Notes under the pieces: generated by a model | The model's input: only the letters and a program-made list of their open reading frames with translations | Databases searched by the model: none | Told to the model about the DNA's origin: nothing | Source of the DNA: Cylicocyclus nassatus | Lineage: Eukaryota; Nematoda; Chromadorea; Rhabditida; Strongylidae | NCBI GenBank assembly: GCA_958299035.1 | Contig: CATQJL010000001.1 | Span: 75,847,594 to 75,911,593, forward strand | Direction of reading: 5' to 3' | Length of the DNA: 64,000 bases | Position numbers and translations under genes: made by a program | Shown: positions 1 to 13,062 of the stretch, one piece after another | How the letters are laid out: each line of letters opens with the position of its first letter | Numbering within the stretch: position 1 is the stretch's first letter

Positions 1-2306
1 TAATTTTACTGTATCTTTCAGAGTTTCCTGGGCAGACAATATTTTACTTCTTTCTACGTGCTTCATCATTCATAATTTTTGATACTTCCTATCATCACAC
101 TTCTCAGAACCACTTTCTATTACAACTTCTGATGGCCTCACAATAGTTGATAGTCGTCATCTTTCAATATTTTCATTAAATTACAAAGCATGAAACGGCA
201 ACATTAAGACAAGAATATAGTCATGGTCGGTCCGGACCTTCATCCCATATTCGTATGAAGCAAGTGACAAGCGTTGTATAACCTTTCCTTCTCGAACATT
301 ACGCCTGCAAAAACCTCAGTCTTGCGCTTGTGTACCATCCAATTTTTGACCACACTCACTTTTTCAGACCGTTTATAAAATCGGTCCTCATAAAATCGGT
401 CTAAGGACATAGCTGGAAGAATGCCACGATTGCCCTTCACTTGCTTCTTGACTGTAGAGTCTACAAATAGGTTGATAGCGTGGTCATTTTATCAGGCATA
501 ACCTTACCTCACTGTTGATTTTTTTTGTCGTTTTGGTGAAGGGGGTCACCTTGGTTTCCGGCTCAGGGGTGAAGGGGGGGGTGAGCAAATTCTCACACTA
601 TCGCACCTATGCTTTTAAGGCATCGACATTAGTGAATTTTTCCAGGAAGTAATCAAGCGTTAGTCGTTTCCAGTGGTTTCGGTCAGGGCTCGGCAGCAGG
701 GTAGCTCTCCGAATATGTAAATATGCAAAAAACGAAGTTTCCTCTGACTTTCGCGAAATTTCGACGTCCATTTTGACCCAAAACGGAAACGTCGACTTAA
801 AAACTAACCTGACTTATGTTTTTTTAGGCCGCAAAAACGATATACCCTTTGCTTTTTGTCCCAAAACGGCATCCAAATTGATTGTAAGCCACCTCAGGCC
901 CTTGTTACGGTCCTATTTTTTTGCGGTGAAATTATTCACGCAGCACGTCGCTTTTTTCATAGTGTTCTAAAAAATCCCATACTATTGATGAAAATGTTTT
1001 TTTTTGTTTTGGGTGGGTGCTGCGAAATAGCCAAAATTGTGGCGCAATTAGTCTATAGGGTATCGGTTACATTTACATCTGCAGCTCACAAAGACATTCG
1101 ACGGATGTCAAGTTGGCATGCGCTAGCAAAGGGCCAGATGTTTCCAATGTAGTCACTTGGATGCTTTTGAATGCATTTGCCCCTTATGATGCAAACATCT
1201 TGAAGGTTTCCTACTCGCGTATGTGCTGCCGAAGAAGGATCAATCACTTTATTCATCCGGCTCAATTTTCAAAAAGTCTTGCCGGAAATCTATAATAGAA
1301 GTTTCTTCTTGAAAAAGGTTCCTTGTCATTTGGAGATCTCATATGGATCACTTTTGGATAGGATTAAGAAACCTTGAGACTGTAGAAGTCACAGCTCAAC
1401 TCAATAAAAAATTTTTCGTACTGGTGTTAGATTTATATCGTTTTGATTTTCCGTATAGCGGTTTTTGCCACCGGTTTTGATAGATAGGAAAATAGATTTT
1501 TTTAAAATTGAGATTAGCGAGATCATTGGGTAGCTACCCTGCAGATTATCAAATCAAGTTAGTCTTTTCGCAGGAAAGTGTCGTCTGGAAGTAAGTCAAT
1601 ATCAGATGTTTTGGGAATAATCTGAACAGATGTTTAGATTCATTTTTGATTCAGTAACATATGTGAGCAAACAGCTGTTTGATTAGGCATGCTATGGAAG
1701 ATGCTTCGGAGAGTTTTCATAGGTTTTTATAGTAAAGTTCATCTCAACGCTTCGTTACAAATCAAGTTTCTCCCAACTTGGAGTTGAATTTAGTGTTTAT
1801 TTGGGCATTGCAAGTGAAGTTCTATTAATGGCAGCCTTTTCCGAACTGCATAGGTCATATGCTAATGGCGCTCGTTTTTCTCCTTTTCTCGCTAATCGCT
1901 CAGCTCTGACTCCGAAGTATAGGCGCACTGTCGCCTCTCGATGGCCACATCTCACCATCGCACTCATCAATTATTCAATTTTGTCGTTCGTCTGCACATG
2001 TCCTCTAAGCCTGAGCGGCAAACCGACAAGTGTCACGGCGTGTTCTGTTCCAGTCAGTCGGGCGATCACTTCTGTGGTTGCCGCTGTTGCTGTCGATGGC
2101 TGCAGTTGTCATCAGTCTTCGCTCGTAGATGAAGAACTAGAAAGTATCGATTTTCGCTATCTCATTCCCCTCCCCCAAAACATCACTAAAACATCCGGAA
2201 GACACGGACACATACACGCCCTAGTCAATCCCGCCCACTTGTTTTCGGGGTGAAGGCGCAATTCAGCGTGATATATCGTGGAGCCTAATACGATTGATCA
2301 GCTGAG
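1..2306. other. 5' flank, no gene recognised
   Basis: No conserved coding segment was recognised. A 150-codon open frame (1801-2253, +) lies just before the RBM25-like gene, resembles no family I know and may simply be promoter or 5' leader sequence. A short G-rich stretch at 571-582 and a segment near 685-700 resembling the end of the hAT-like MITE at 42735 suggest repeat remnants. Promoter elements could not be assigned. Confidence 0.4.
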
Positions 2307-5300
2307 ATGTTACCCTTTCTGGGATTAGAGAATATCTTGTTAACGGGTGAGGACTATGTTGATTTCAAGGTCATTTTCGAGAACCATTAGTGTTTGATCT
2401 GCTTATGTGCATGTTTAGGCTTTCCACCGCAACCGCAGATCTTCTTTAACCCGATCGGAAGGGGATATATCCCTCCTCAGGTATGATCTGGCTGCTGTTT
2501 TTTTAATTTTTGAACCTATAATGTTTTTGAGCTATTTTTTATCTGTATTTTTTTATCTGCACAGAAATCTTTTATGATTACCTTTACTATTGAAAGCGCT
2601 TTTACGCTTTCTTGCTTTGTAATGTAGATTGCTCTAGCTGTAGCTGTCGTGTTTGTGATTGCACAGCTGCGGATATGCTCATCAATCTATGCGTTTTGTT
2701 GTACGACAGCTGACTGCACATCTTTATCGCGTTTTTTTTTTTGCTACGATGTATGATTATGATCAAATAAGCAGCTTGCTGCTTTTTTCTCAACAAAAAT
2801 ATGATGGATCGGCGCATATTACAGATTCAGATTGCTCCAGTGAAGCAGAAACCGGTGACTACTGTGTTTGTTGGAAATATATCAGAAAAATGTAGTAATG
2901 ATTTCATGCAGCAGATGTTACAGGTACTTTTGGAACTGAAGTTGGAGGTAGGACAGCTCTGATAAGTTTTTCTAGGAGTGTGGAACCGTAACAACATGGA
3001 AACGAATACAAGGATCCAACGGCAAATTTCAAGCGTTTGGATTTTGCGACTTCGAGGAGCCACTCGGCACATTGAGAGCCTTGCGAGTTCTCAACGACTT
3101 TCAAATAGGCGACAAAAAGCTGGTCGTAAAAGTGAGGAAGATAATTTTTTTGCTTGAAACTTGACTTTGAAGTGTCTTCGCACTTACTGAGTCGTTTGAG
3201 TGGCACATAAAAACCTTATGTTCACACTAAGCTCTGTTTGCTATTATTTGCAATTGCGGCAATCAGGGATTAGCGAATGTTTTTTGTCAACCTAGAATAA
3301 GAAATTCATAAATAACCTTTCTCATCGGAAATTCATTGCTCTTGCTTTTCTCAGTGCATTCCAAATGATGGATTTTCTCATCAATGTAAAGTGGGTGTCG
3401 TGCTTTCCTGGACTTTTTGCTTTGGGTTTAGGCTAATGTCTTATCCGGAATGATGTCATGCGTGCTAACGTTACTTCTCAGAGAATTCCCACAGGGGGCA
3501 TAAATCTGTTCGAGCGTGGCGTAATGGAAATCCTCTGGGCTTTCAGGCTGAAAGCATGCTAGGATTTGTCAATCACGGCAAATGTAGCCCTGCCAAGGAA
3601 AACTCTGAAAAAGAATACACGTAGATCTCCTAGAAGGCTTTGGGAGGGGTTATTTTTGAAGTGTTTGTTATAGGAGAAGGAGCGTAATCGTTCTAAAGAG
3701 GGGTGGAGAATTACCGTAGTGCATAAATACGTGTAAGAAGAATTGATACGTTTGGGCTGCGAATTTGAATGATGTTTTGTTCCAGATTCCCATTCGATTG
3801 TCCTATCTGTGTTCATTTCAGGCAGAGCCTAAAGTACGAGAAGAATTGCGCTCTTGGGCCATACAACATCGAAAAGACATTGGTATGTTTCCTCTTACGG
3901 CGTATTTTTGATTTTCTTCATATCCTTTAACGAGGAAACTAAGCACATCAGATTTGATGGATTTTGAGAGAGAAGCTCTTGTCCAGTCTAGTGTTTCGCT
4001 AATTAGCCAAATTTCAGCCGCCAACAGCAATTTTGCTGCGCGTGATGCTGTGAAATGCGTTTAGTGCACGCGAAGATTAGATATATTGCATTTCTTGCAA
4101 CATTTGCGTCTTGAGCGATGTACTAATTGATTCCGCAGCTCTAGCTGCAATCTCTCAACTCCTTTCGCTTTCTTGCGAATGGGTTGAAGCTGCGAAGAAA
4201 ATTAATTGTATGACTCGGGGTTCGGTGCTGCAGTAACAGTTGGTCGTTACAAAAACTTGTAGAGCTTGCACTTTTCGGATAGAAGTTCAAAGTTTAGGCC
4301 AAAATTCAGCTCATTAGGGAAGGATGCCAACCGCGCTGCACATCTGGAATGAAATGCATATCATTAGACGCGCCTTGGTGAGCTGATTCCAAATCTGCCT
4401 TCCCTTTCCGTTGAGCGAGTATCTGAATGATTATAAGCGTTTAAAAGTCGAATTTTTTGAAGTTTAAAAATCATATGCTTTGAAGTCCAAATGGGGAAAA
4501 CGTAAGTGGCATGTTGTTGAATGTATTGTCTACAAGAAAGACATACATTCACAAGAAGCGTAAGGCCGCCGATTTTTGACCACTCACTGTTTGTCACTTT
4601 TGAACTTTCGGACGCTCGTATTTCCTTGAGAAAATCATTAAGCGGAAATGGAAGTCAAAATGGAATCAGCTCATCGAGACGCATTCAATAATAAGCACTT
4701 CATTACAGATCGCCAGCGTGAATTGAGAATCTCCCCGATCAGCATTTTGTCATGTTTACGTTTTTTCTTCTCAGAGGATGTCAAGCCCTCTTCAGCCTTG
4801 TTGATTGAGTGAGAAAGACAAGTCAACCATCAGCAATGCATGGCTGAATGGAATTGACTGCCACAAAGTGTTTTCCATCTTGGGCACTGGGGCGGAAGTC
4901 TTTGCTGCGATGAGGACAAAGAAGCGAGCTGCGCTCGAGTGTCGTTAGATTTAATGAAATTCTATAAAGCTCTGAAATGGTGTGGCTCAAGTTACACCGT
5001 TGTCTTTTTCCCTAATAGGGCAGCAGAACTATGTCAACAGTCTGAAAGGCTTGCTAAGAATAAGGTCATGTTTCTGCAGAAATGAAATCTGAGCTGCATT
5101 CTATCTTTTTGAGCTGTTTGAGCAGTCGCTGTTAGAGGCCTGGATGTGACGGGGTTTACAATTTGACTTTTCGCAAAGCATAAGCTCTGTATAAGAATCC
5201 TGTCCAGTTCAAAGGGATTATTATTGAACATATGTTGGTATGCTGAAATCATGCGACTTGCACATGTGACATATGTGTTACATTAGTTATTAGTGCATTC

Positions 5301-8300
5301 TGCGATCAGACGATGACCACAAAGAGCTAATGTTGCATAGCTTTGATCGCGATGTAAATTTTCTAAAAACTCTAGGGTTGTTATACAGCAGATTATGTTG
5401 CAGGCAAGCCAGAACTGCAGCTTAAAGAAGATGAATTGCCGGCTGATGAAGATGACTTGAGAAAGGATGAAGAAGTCAGGCTGAAAATTCTGAATTGGAT
5501 CGATACAGATCATCCACAACTTGTTACCTTGGCTGAAGGTTAGCTAGAAAGCTTTTTCATTTTGTTTCGCCTTTACCTATGTTTCACCTATTCTACCTAT
5601 TTTGTTCAAACTAACGAGGAAAGGAAGTTTATCGAAGTGGCCTTTCTGTATAAGGTTTATACTGATGAAGAGTACGAAACGCTGTTCCAAATATACTTTT
5701 CTTATCTGCTGCTGTTTCTTAACAAGGAGTTTTGAAGGTTTTCATGCACAAAAAATTTAATCCCCTATCAGAGTAAAATCAGTCGTTGACTTTTCTTAGC
5801 GTTCCGAAGTGGCAGAATTAAGTGGATATGTTTGAATTAAGAAAATTTATTGCACAGAGTAACTCGAAAATCATTTGGGCCATAGGAAAAATGTGACGAC
5901 TATTTTGTCTTAGCTGCGCATGCGAGTTTTTGCTAATAAAAACCTTCGTAATTACTCGTTAACCCGCAGCAGTAAGGTAGGTAGATTTGGAATCAGCGTT
6001 TCGCGCACAAGGCAGTAATCATCTCATATCAAAAGGCCACTTTGACTAACATTCCCTTCCTTGTAAGTATAATATACAACATTTAAAAGAAATAGACTTT
6101 AGGTAGCGTCACTCTGAGTTTTGTGAGTTTATGCTTGCCTGGCTTTTTCCTTTCGAAACTGTAGAATGTTCTTTCTGTCGTTGATCATAGTCCCTTATTT
6201 ATGTGTTTATTACAGATGGAGAGCTGTCAGAGAAGGAAGGAAAGGATGCTAAGGTCAGTTGATTACTTCAGCACTTTAACGTGAAGCAAACATTTCTGTT
6301 ATAGAAGGAGAAAGAGAAAAAGAAAGAAGAGAAGAAACGCGAGGAGACCGCGGAAAGTAAAAAGGTGGGTAAAGAGAAAAGGAGATATGGTTTTGGCAAC
6401 TGCTTCATTCAATGTAGGCAACCTTTTGCCATTTGCCCCTCGTAGTTAGAAATTTATCCAGCGCTTTTTTTGCCTCAGACTGTTTGTTTGATTGTTCGAA
6501 GAGCTCGTGAGAGAGACATAGATTATTCAAAAAGTCAAATTCTTGCTAATAGTATTAGAAAGGCCCGAATTGAGCCTAATCTACCATCACTTGTCATTAT
6601 TTTGGATATTTGTGGTTTAGTCAGTTCTCGCGCGAGCTGTTATACATATCTATAGGTGGCAAGACGGATTTGCCCTAGACGAAGGTAAGTTGCCCGATTC
6701 AAATCTCCTTTGTTTCTACCATAATCATTGACTTAATACTATTCATGCTACTACTGTAACTACTTATGTCTGTCGTCCGTGCTGCCTTACTCTCACGAAT
6801 ATATGAGAAGAAAGTAGAAACGCACATAAAATGTCTCGCTGCTCTTGCTCTCATTGTTTTCCTTGTCTGTCTGTCCCTGCTTCTATATAAGTGTATGATC
6901 CAGCAACGGCCGTATATGCTTTGGGACCGATTTATCATTAGGAATTTTTTGCTGTGTTATGTGATGCATGCTAAATGGAATTCGGCATGGTGACTAGACA
7001 AGAGGATGAGAAAAAGGAAAGAGTGACATGGCTATGCTTTGGGAAGTTTCGTATGAAAATTTTTTGCTGGCTTCTTGATTGGATTTGGTTGTTTTTCGCG
7101 CAGGAAAACTGGCCATCGAAAATGAACGTATCTTGTCAAATACAGCTACTGCCTAATAGCGGGGATGGCTTACGAAATTTTGTAAGCTTTACATTCTTGA
7201 GGTAAAGGCTATTCTCAAGCGAAGATTACTCCCTTATAAGCGGGACGAGCGCTAGTGTACGTGTCTTATTGTTAAAAGATTCTTGAACTCGGCCTTTGCA
7301 CCGCTTTGTGAGATAAATACCGCATTCATCAGGGACTTTACAAAATTAAGCAGATAATATCATATAACTTATAAATTTTCAGAGTCATACTAACTCTTGG
7401 AAAGGTTTGCTTTTTTTCTCAAAATTTTCCCGCATAACAAAGAATATCAAAAATTTTTGAGGGCTGGGAACTCCATACTTTTCCGTGATTCCCCCCCCCC
7501 TTTCCCTTTCGAAATCTTTGTGGCGCACTTTCCTTGTGGCTCAAGCGTACTTCAGATAGTTCCTAATTAAATCTTATCTACTTGGCCACCAAGCCTGCTA
7601 TGGTTCCCTCCTTTCCATCCTTTTGACTGGGGTAGAGCCGTGCCGAATCTCATGCTGAAACACTGCTTGTTCCGTATGTTCTACCATGAGTTTATTTTTA
7701 TTTTTAATCGATTTCAAATTCAGGTTAATGTCGTCAGTACGAACTCCCATAAATGGTATGTGATGTGCTTAGTTTGCGAGACCATTGTGTGCTAAAGATG
7801 TTGATTAAGCCCAAATTTCTCCTCATGCTATGCTAAGAGTTTCCTTTCACACCTTCTCTCCTTTCTTTTCGATAGCAGAGCAGCTATTTTGCTGTCTATT
7901 GTTGTGTTGATGAGTAATGGTTAAGTTAGCTCAGTCATTATCATCATCAACATTGACACATCTCTGAACAGCCTCGCACGCGAACGCATATGCACGCATG
8001 GCAAACCTACCGTATAAACCGCTTGTTGCACCACCTACACTAATACGCTAGTCGTCCGTACCGCAACCACTGTTACTCAGTCTCTCGTACTCGAACAACT
8101 ACGCTCAACACTTTCAGATACCCATGAATCGCAGCGTTTGTTACGATAGCAGGTCGGTGTGAGTGTACATATCATATTATCACAATATCTGTATATATAT
8201 AATCGAGTTGGCGTTGTCAAACCTATGTTCTCGTTGTGCGGTTAGCCTCAGCATCTCACCGATTTATATGTAGAGAAACGGTGAGAAGGCGGGTACGTCC

Positions 8301-11070
8301 CACCACGGGGTGCTCTGTCGGCGTTGACAAAGTCCGTAGCGTGTTTTAATATTGACTGTGCTTCTATTCACACCGTACCCAATATTTGCATGCTGGTTCT
8401 AACGTTTTCTCTGGTTTTTTATTTTTATTTTTATAATTTCCGTGTACATCTACGTGTATGCATCAAGCATTCCGTTTCAGGGCGACATGAACTCGTTTAA
8501 TAAGAACAGGCTGGTTTACCCAACATAACTCGTACTTGTCTCGGTTTAGGCGATGGTGTTTATATTTTGAAATTGATATCGCGCGCATAAATGATATGCG
8601 TATACTTTGTTGTAGAGACGAACGAGTAGGAAGCATCTGTATATAATATGTTATAGGAAGCGGAGAGAGAACGACGACATCGATCACGACATAGATCACG
8701 TTCCGAATCGCGTTCACATTCACGAAATGATAGACGATCGTCGCGACGCAGCAAATCGCCAAAACATAAGTGAGTTTGCTTCATCTCTCTTCTTTTAGAA
8801 CTTCTGCGTAACCAATTTTGGGTCACATTTTTACAATCATTCTTTCTTGGGTTGCTTGTATAAGAGTGGACTCTTTCATAACCAACTTTTTAATTTAGCT
8901 CAGCTCTCTTATTTTTAGACGAAGACGTCGTTCTGCATCTTATTCGGGTTCATCTGAAAGCAGTAGCTCTAGCGAGTCATCTGAATCCCGCAGTCGATCG
9001 AGGTCTCGTACTCCTAAGAGAAAACGGGAAAGAGAACGGTCGCTTAGCAGGTAATTATCGCTTCAGAAGGCTTCTTATGCCTACATGTAAATATTTGTCA
9101 TCTAGAAGCTCTGAGGATAGCGAGGAAGCCCGTGAAAGGCGTAATTTGAAGAAACAAATCAAAGAAAAAGAGCAGGCTTATGTGGCTCGTTTGACAAAAT
9201 GGGAAGCCCGTGAGCGGCAAAAAGCTAAGCAATATGAGAGGGAAGAACGAAGGGAGAAGGACAGGTGCGTCAAAAAAATTCTAAGGAATCCATTGTTAGT
9301 ATCTGCTTTTTTCAGAAGACGGGATATCCTGAAAGAGGCGAAAAAACTAAAGCATTTCTTGGAAGATTATGATGATGAGAAGGATGATCCAAAGTACTAT
9401 AAGTAAGCCTAGCGATACGGATAGTAACATTTTGATAACTACTCTATATTTTGAAGGAGCTCATCTCTGTTCCAACGTAAGCGAGACTTTGAACGCGAGC
9501 GTGAAGCCGACTCCAAGGATAGGCTCAGAGAACAGCAAGAAATCGAAGAGTTGCGAAAACAAATTCTTGCTGAAAACAAGGACATAAAAGATGTGGATGA
9601 AGAAGCGCGAAGGAGACATCTCGAAAAGGTGTCTTTGGTAATTTTTTCTGGATTAGACAAGCTCATCTGCAAGATTCTTGTTCAATATAGGAAGAGGAAG
9701 CCATGCGACGCCTACGGGAAGATAGCGGAAGCCCTAACCCTCATCAGCCTCTTGGACAAAGAGATGGTGATGGTGATAGTTCGAGTAGTAGCGATGAAAG
9801 TGAAGAAGATGAAGAGGAAGGAAAGTCTGATGTTGATGGAAAGTCGGTTGCCGATGATGACCGGGATGATGCCGATACTAAAACGCCCAAAAGCGATGCT
9901 CCAGCTCCTACAACTAGTCATGAAGATCGATGGAAGAGCGGTAAATGTTACTTCATACTCATTCTTTTAATTCGTTTTGTTTGAAAAAAGCACATAGCTA
10001 ATGTTTTTGCGCCTTTTTCCAAGTTTTTTTAGTTGCTGGAACGGAATGAAAATGCAGTGTTTCTTTCGCATGTTTGCCTTTAGAAATGACCCTTGGTAGC
10101 TTTGGCATATTTTTATTATATTATTTATTGATCGAACATTTTTGTCTTTTCTTGTAATTTACTGGTATTGATTTCAGTCGACGTTACCTCCCAATCTACA
10201 CCTCTCAGTATAGCATCGCCAACGATAACTATGAAAGGAGCAACTTCTAGTACATCATTGCATACCTTGCCACGCCCTGAGCTCAGTGCCAAACTTAATG
10301 GAGTTTTTGGTGAGGCTCTGCATAAGCCACATTTTTATTGCTCCTCCATTTGGTGGATCGTTTTTAGGAGTTGATGATGATGAAGAAGAGGGAGTTGCTC
10401 GTAAACATATGCGTCCATTCGAAATTACGCAAGAAGACCGAATGGAAACATTGACAACAGATGAAAAGAAGCGTATGGTAAAGGATCTCATCAATAACAT
10501 TCCTACAACTAAAGGTAGAATTTTCAACTGAATTGCTTTTTCTTTATCGTGATCTCGATTAGTTGTCGAAATCGTAATTTAGATGAATTGTTTGCGCATA
10601 CTATCGACTGGCGATTTGTTGATCGATCTCTTATTGAACAAAGAGTTCGTCCATGGGTAGCGAAGAAAATCCTTGAGTTTTTGGGTGAGTGCACTTTAAA
10701 TTCCTATGATTGTTATTTGTCAGTTCGAACAAACTTCTTTTTCAGGGGAAGAGGAAAGCGCACTTGTTGATTTTGTTTGTGAAAAAGTAGCGACGAAGAC
10801 GCCACCGGATCGAATTCTCAGTGATATCGCGATGGTGAGTAAATGTTTCATTCCTATAAAGTTTGTTTTATTCTTTTTTTACTTTTTTTTTCGAGTAACG
10901 GCTCTATCGCACAGGAAAATATTTTGCAATTACCTTTCATCAGATCAATATTCAAAACTCAGATCCTCGACGAGGATGCCGAAGTGTTCGTCGTCAAAAT
11001 GTGGAGGCTTTTGATTTATGAGAGTGAAGCAAAGAAACTTGGCCTTGTGGTCCCTCGAAGTAATCAGTAG
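2307..11070 (+). CDS. rbm-25: RBM25-like splicing factor (RRM + PWI domains)
   Basis: RBM25 homologue, a U1 snRNP-associated regulator of alternative splice-site choice in the nucleus. Phase-consistent exons: 2307-2346 (candidate start), 2419-2480, 2825-2923, 2976-3131, 3822-3882, 5404-5538, 6216-6253, 6305-6364, 8657-8769, 8919-9050, 9106-9264, 9316-9402, 9457-9628, 9691-9940, 10178-10309, 10368-10514, 10583-10684, 10746-10834, 10963-11070. They sum to 2142 nt, about 713 residues; human RBM25 is about 840. Visible parts: RRM with RNP2-like VFVGNI and RNP1-like FQAFGFCDF, a Lys/Glu-rich segment, an Arg/Ser-rich segment (SRSRSRTPKRKRER), an acidic coiled coil containing FLEDYDDEKDDPKYY, and a C-terminal PWI domain (RPWVAKK, LVDFVCEKV, VVKMWRLLIYE). 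The large intron 6365-8656 may hide another exon. The gene body is well supported; the first exon (MLPFLGLENILLT) is chosen only because its donor phase fits. Confidence 0.9.
5982..6067 (+). repeat. Partial copy of a dispersed foldback-repeat arm
   Basis: This intronic segment of the RBM25-like gene matches the right arm of the foldback element at 28206-28671. Shared blocks are GGAATCAGCG, CAAAAGGCCAC and the end CCTTGTAAGT. Only one arm is present, so it is a truncated copy. Confidence 0.6.
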
Positions 11071-13053
11071 GCTTTTGATTGATCCGATTAGCTCTTATGT
11101 GACATGCCGTTGAATTGTTTATTATCGTGTTAAATGTATTGCAGGTCTTTGATTACAATGAGTTAATATATACAAATAATTTAAGATTTTTCTTTTGTAT
11201 GAAACTTTGTGTTCAGCATATGCATTCGTCCCTCTTTCTTTCATTATGTGGTTGAGCCAAAGTGGGTTTGTACTCGTTTGTGTTTGATTTGAATTTTTTG
11301 TTAACCTCAGCATGATGTGCAGTCGTTTTGTCAGCAGAATTCTCTCCCCATTGTTCCGACTAGAAATCGTTTTGATTGGTTGAGATGATGTTGTTACGGC
11401 GTAATAATGCCAATAAGCTCGTACAATGTAGTCAAGGACAGAAATGTGACGCATAGGGGTTGCTAGCTATGTCACATCCTATCCTATGTTTTGTTGCTAC
11501 TTTTCTTTTGTGTTATGATACTCTTTTTCTCGAGAAGGTGAAATGTAAGATTGAATGTACTGCTATTAAATTGTCAGCAATGATAAATGTCTATGTGGGT
11601 AATTATATTTTTGTAGAATAGTCTAGTACTTGATTCTTTCATAACATTTGTAGACAAGAGTTTGTCCTATTATAAAGACGGTAATCGACTATCGATGGGA
11701 TTTGGGGGGGGGGGGGGAGGGGGGGGGGAGGAGGGGGACGGATGACTAGAAAATGGATTGTTTTTTTCTTACAATTTCGCTTTTATTTTCTATTTACAAC
11801 ACTCAATTTAGAAATATCAGGCTGTTAACTATGTTATGCAACTTTTTTGAAAACTTTTCTCTTCGAGCATGACAAACATTTTGCGATTATGTAAGCTTTA
11901 ACTCATACTACAAGTGCAGCTGTGACTGTGCTGAATTCTGACGTCATGGTGAGGGCTACGGTAGGTATACGGTAAATGGGAAGATATTTAATCACCACAG
12001 ATTTGGCTGGGATTGGCATAGGGGGTTATCCGACATACTGATATTGAAAACAATGCCAAATTCGCGTGGTAAGACCTTTTTGCAAGCTACGGTAAGTTTA
12101 CGGTATGGGGTTTCACCCTAAACACGAAAGGAGGGGTTAATGGAACAAATAAACATGATTCTTGTGTTCAGGTCAAGTAACACTCTTATGCCAAGTTTCG
12201 GCGAATACTGAGACTCGGCATCATTTCTTGACGGTTGCCCCTCGTTTGTTGAGTGTAATAAGACAACCTGGCTACAATCTATGTACGATTTCGGATCGGT
12301 GCATGGTCTAGGTTGCAAACGGCTTTATTTTTGCTTATAACCCCAGAAGTCCTCGAATACTAATTTTTGAAAAGACCTGGAATTTTTTCTGTTTTGTCAC
12401 CAAAAAGAGCGGTTTTTTCCAGTGTAGCCTACTTTCTATTGTATAATTCGCAAGAAAAAGCGCTCAAGATCAAAAGGGGAAAGTTACAGGAAGTTGCAAA
12501 ACTTAGTTAGCAGCCCAATGTTCAAAGATAAAACGGGTTGTTTCTGTCCATGCCCTAATTCTTACTGTTCGACACCATTTTCAATCCAGTGTAGAACATT
12601 TAGCTAGGAAAAGTTAGACTTTGTATGCGTAATGACAACCGTAGGAGTACAGTATGCTTATTTCCAGCTACCGTCCATCTTGGCATACACCCCGGCCAGC
12701 TTTCCATAGGTGCCTCCGCTGCGCAGGCGCAGCGCACGCATGGCTTGATGCTTCTCATCTCCCATATGAGCGGTAAAGCATTTTTACGCTCACTTATGAG
12801 TGAAATGAGGAGTGGCAAACTTCAGCCACACCTCGGTAGAGGCCCCTGCTAAAACAAAACATATGCAAATTTCGCGAACACCTAAATTTTATCCATCCCA
12901 ATGGTCACGGATTCTAGACTTTCAATGATGCATGAAAGGCAATGAGTAGAAGCAGAAGAGGAACGAGCATCATTCTTGAAGCGTTCCTCTTCTTTTCCAA
13001 TAATTTGAGCTCGAAAATACATGCACATTTGTACAATCAAAATTTGAAGGCTC
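11071..13053. other. Intergenic, AT-rich, no gene recognised
   Basis: Downstream flank of the RBM25-like gene. No canonical AATAAA was found close to its stop codon. The stretch holds two adjacent G runs (G14 at 11704-11717, G10 at 11719-11728) and the satellite-like dimer at 11955-12110. Short open frames near 12600-12850 on both strands overlap and have no recognisable domains. Confidence 0.5.
11955..12110 (-). repeat. Degenerate dimer of the 126-bp satellite-like monomer
   Basis: The block GCTACGGTA followed by a second CGGTA occurs at 11955 and again at 12086, 131 bp apart, with GGGGGTTATCCGACATACTG between them. In reverse complement these resemble the repeated blocks of the tandem array at 54583-55000 (CCCCGAATAACCCC and CTACCGTAA). 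The copies are diverged and inverted relative to that array. Confidence 0.45.
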
Positions 13054-13062
13054 CCCGTTGAC

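Noticed and set aside
6656..6684. 29-nt mini-exon candidate in the RBM25-like gene (AG before, GTAAGT after)
   Set aside because: Including it shifts the phase of the next exon at 8657 unless a further unknown exon exists; exons 6364 and 8657 join in phase without it.
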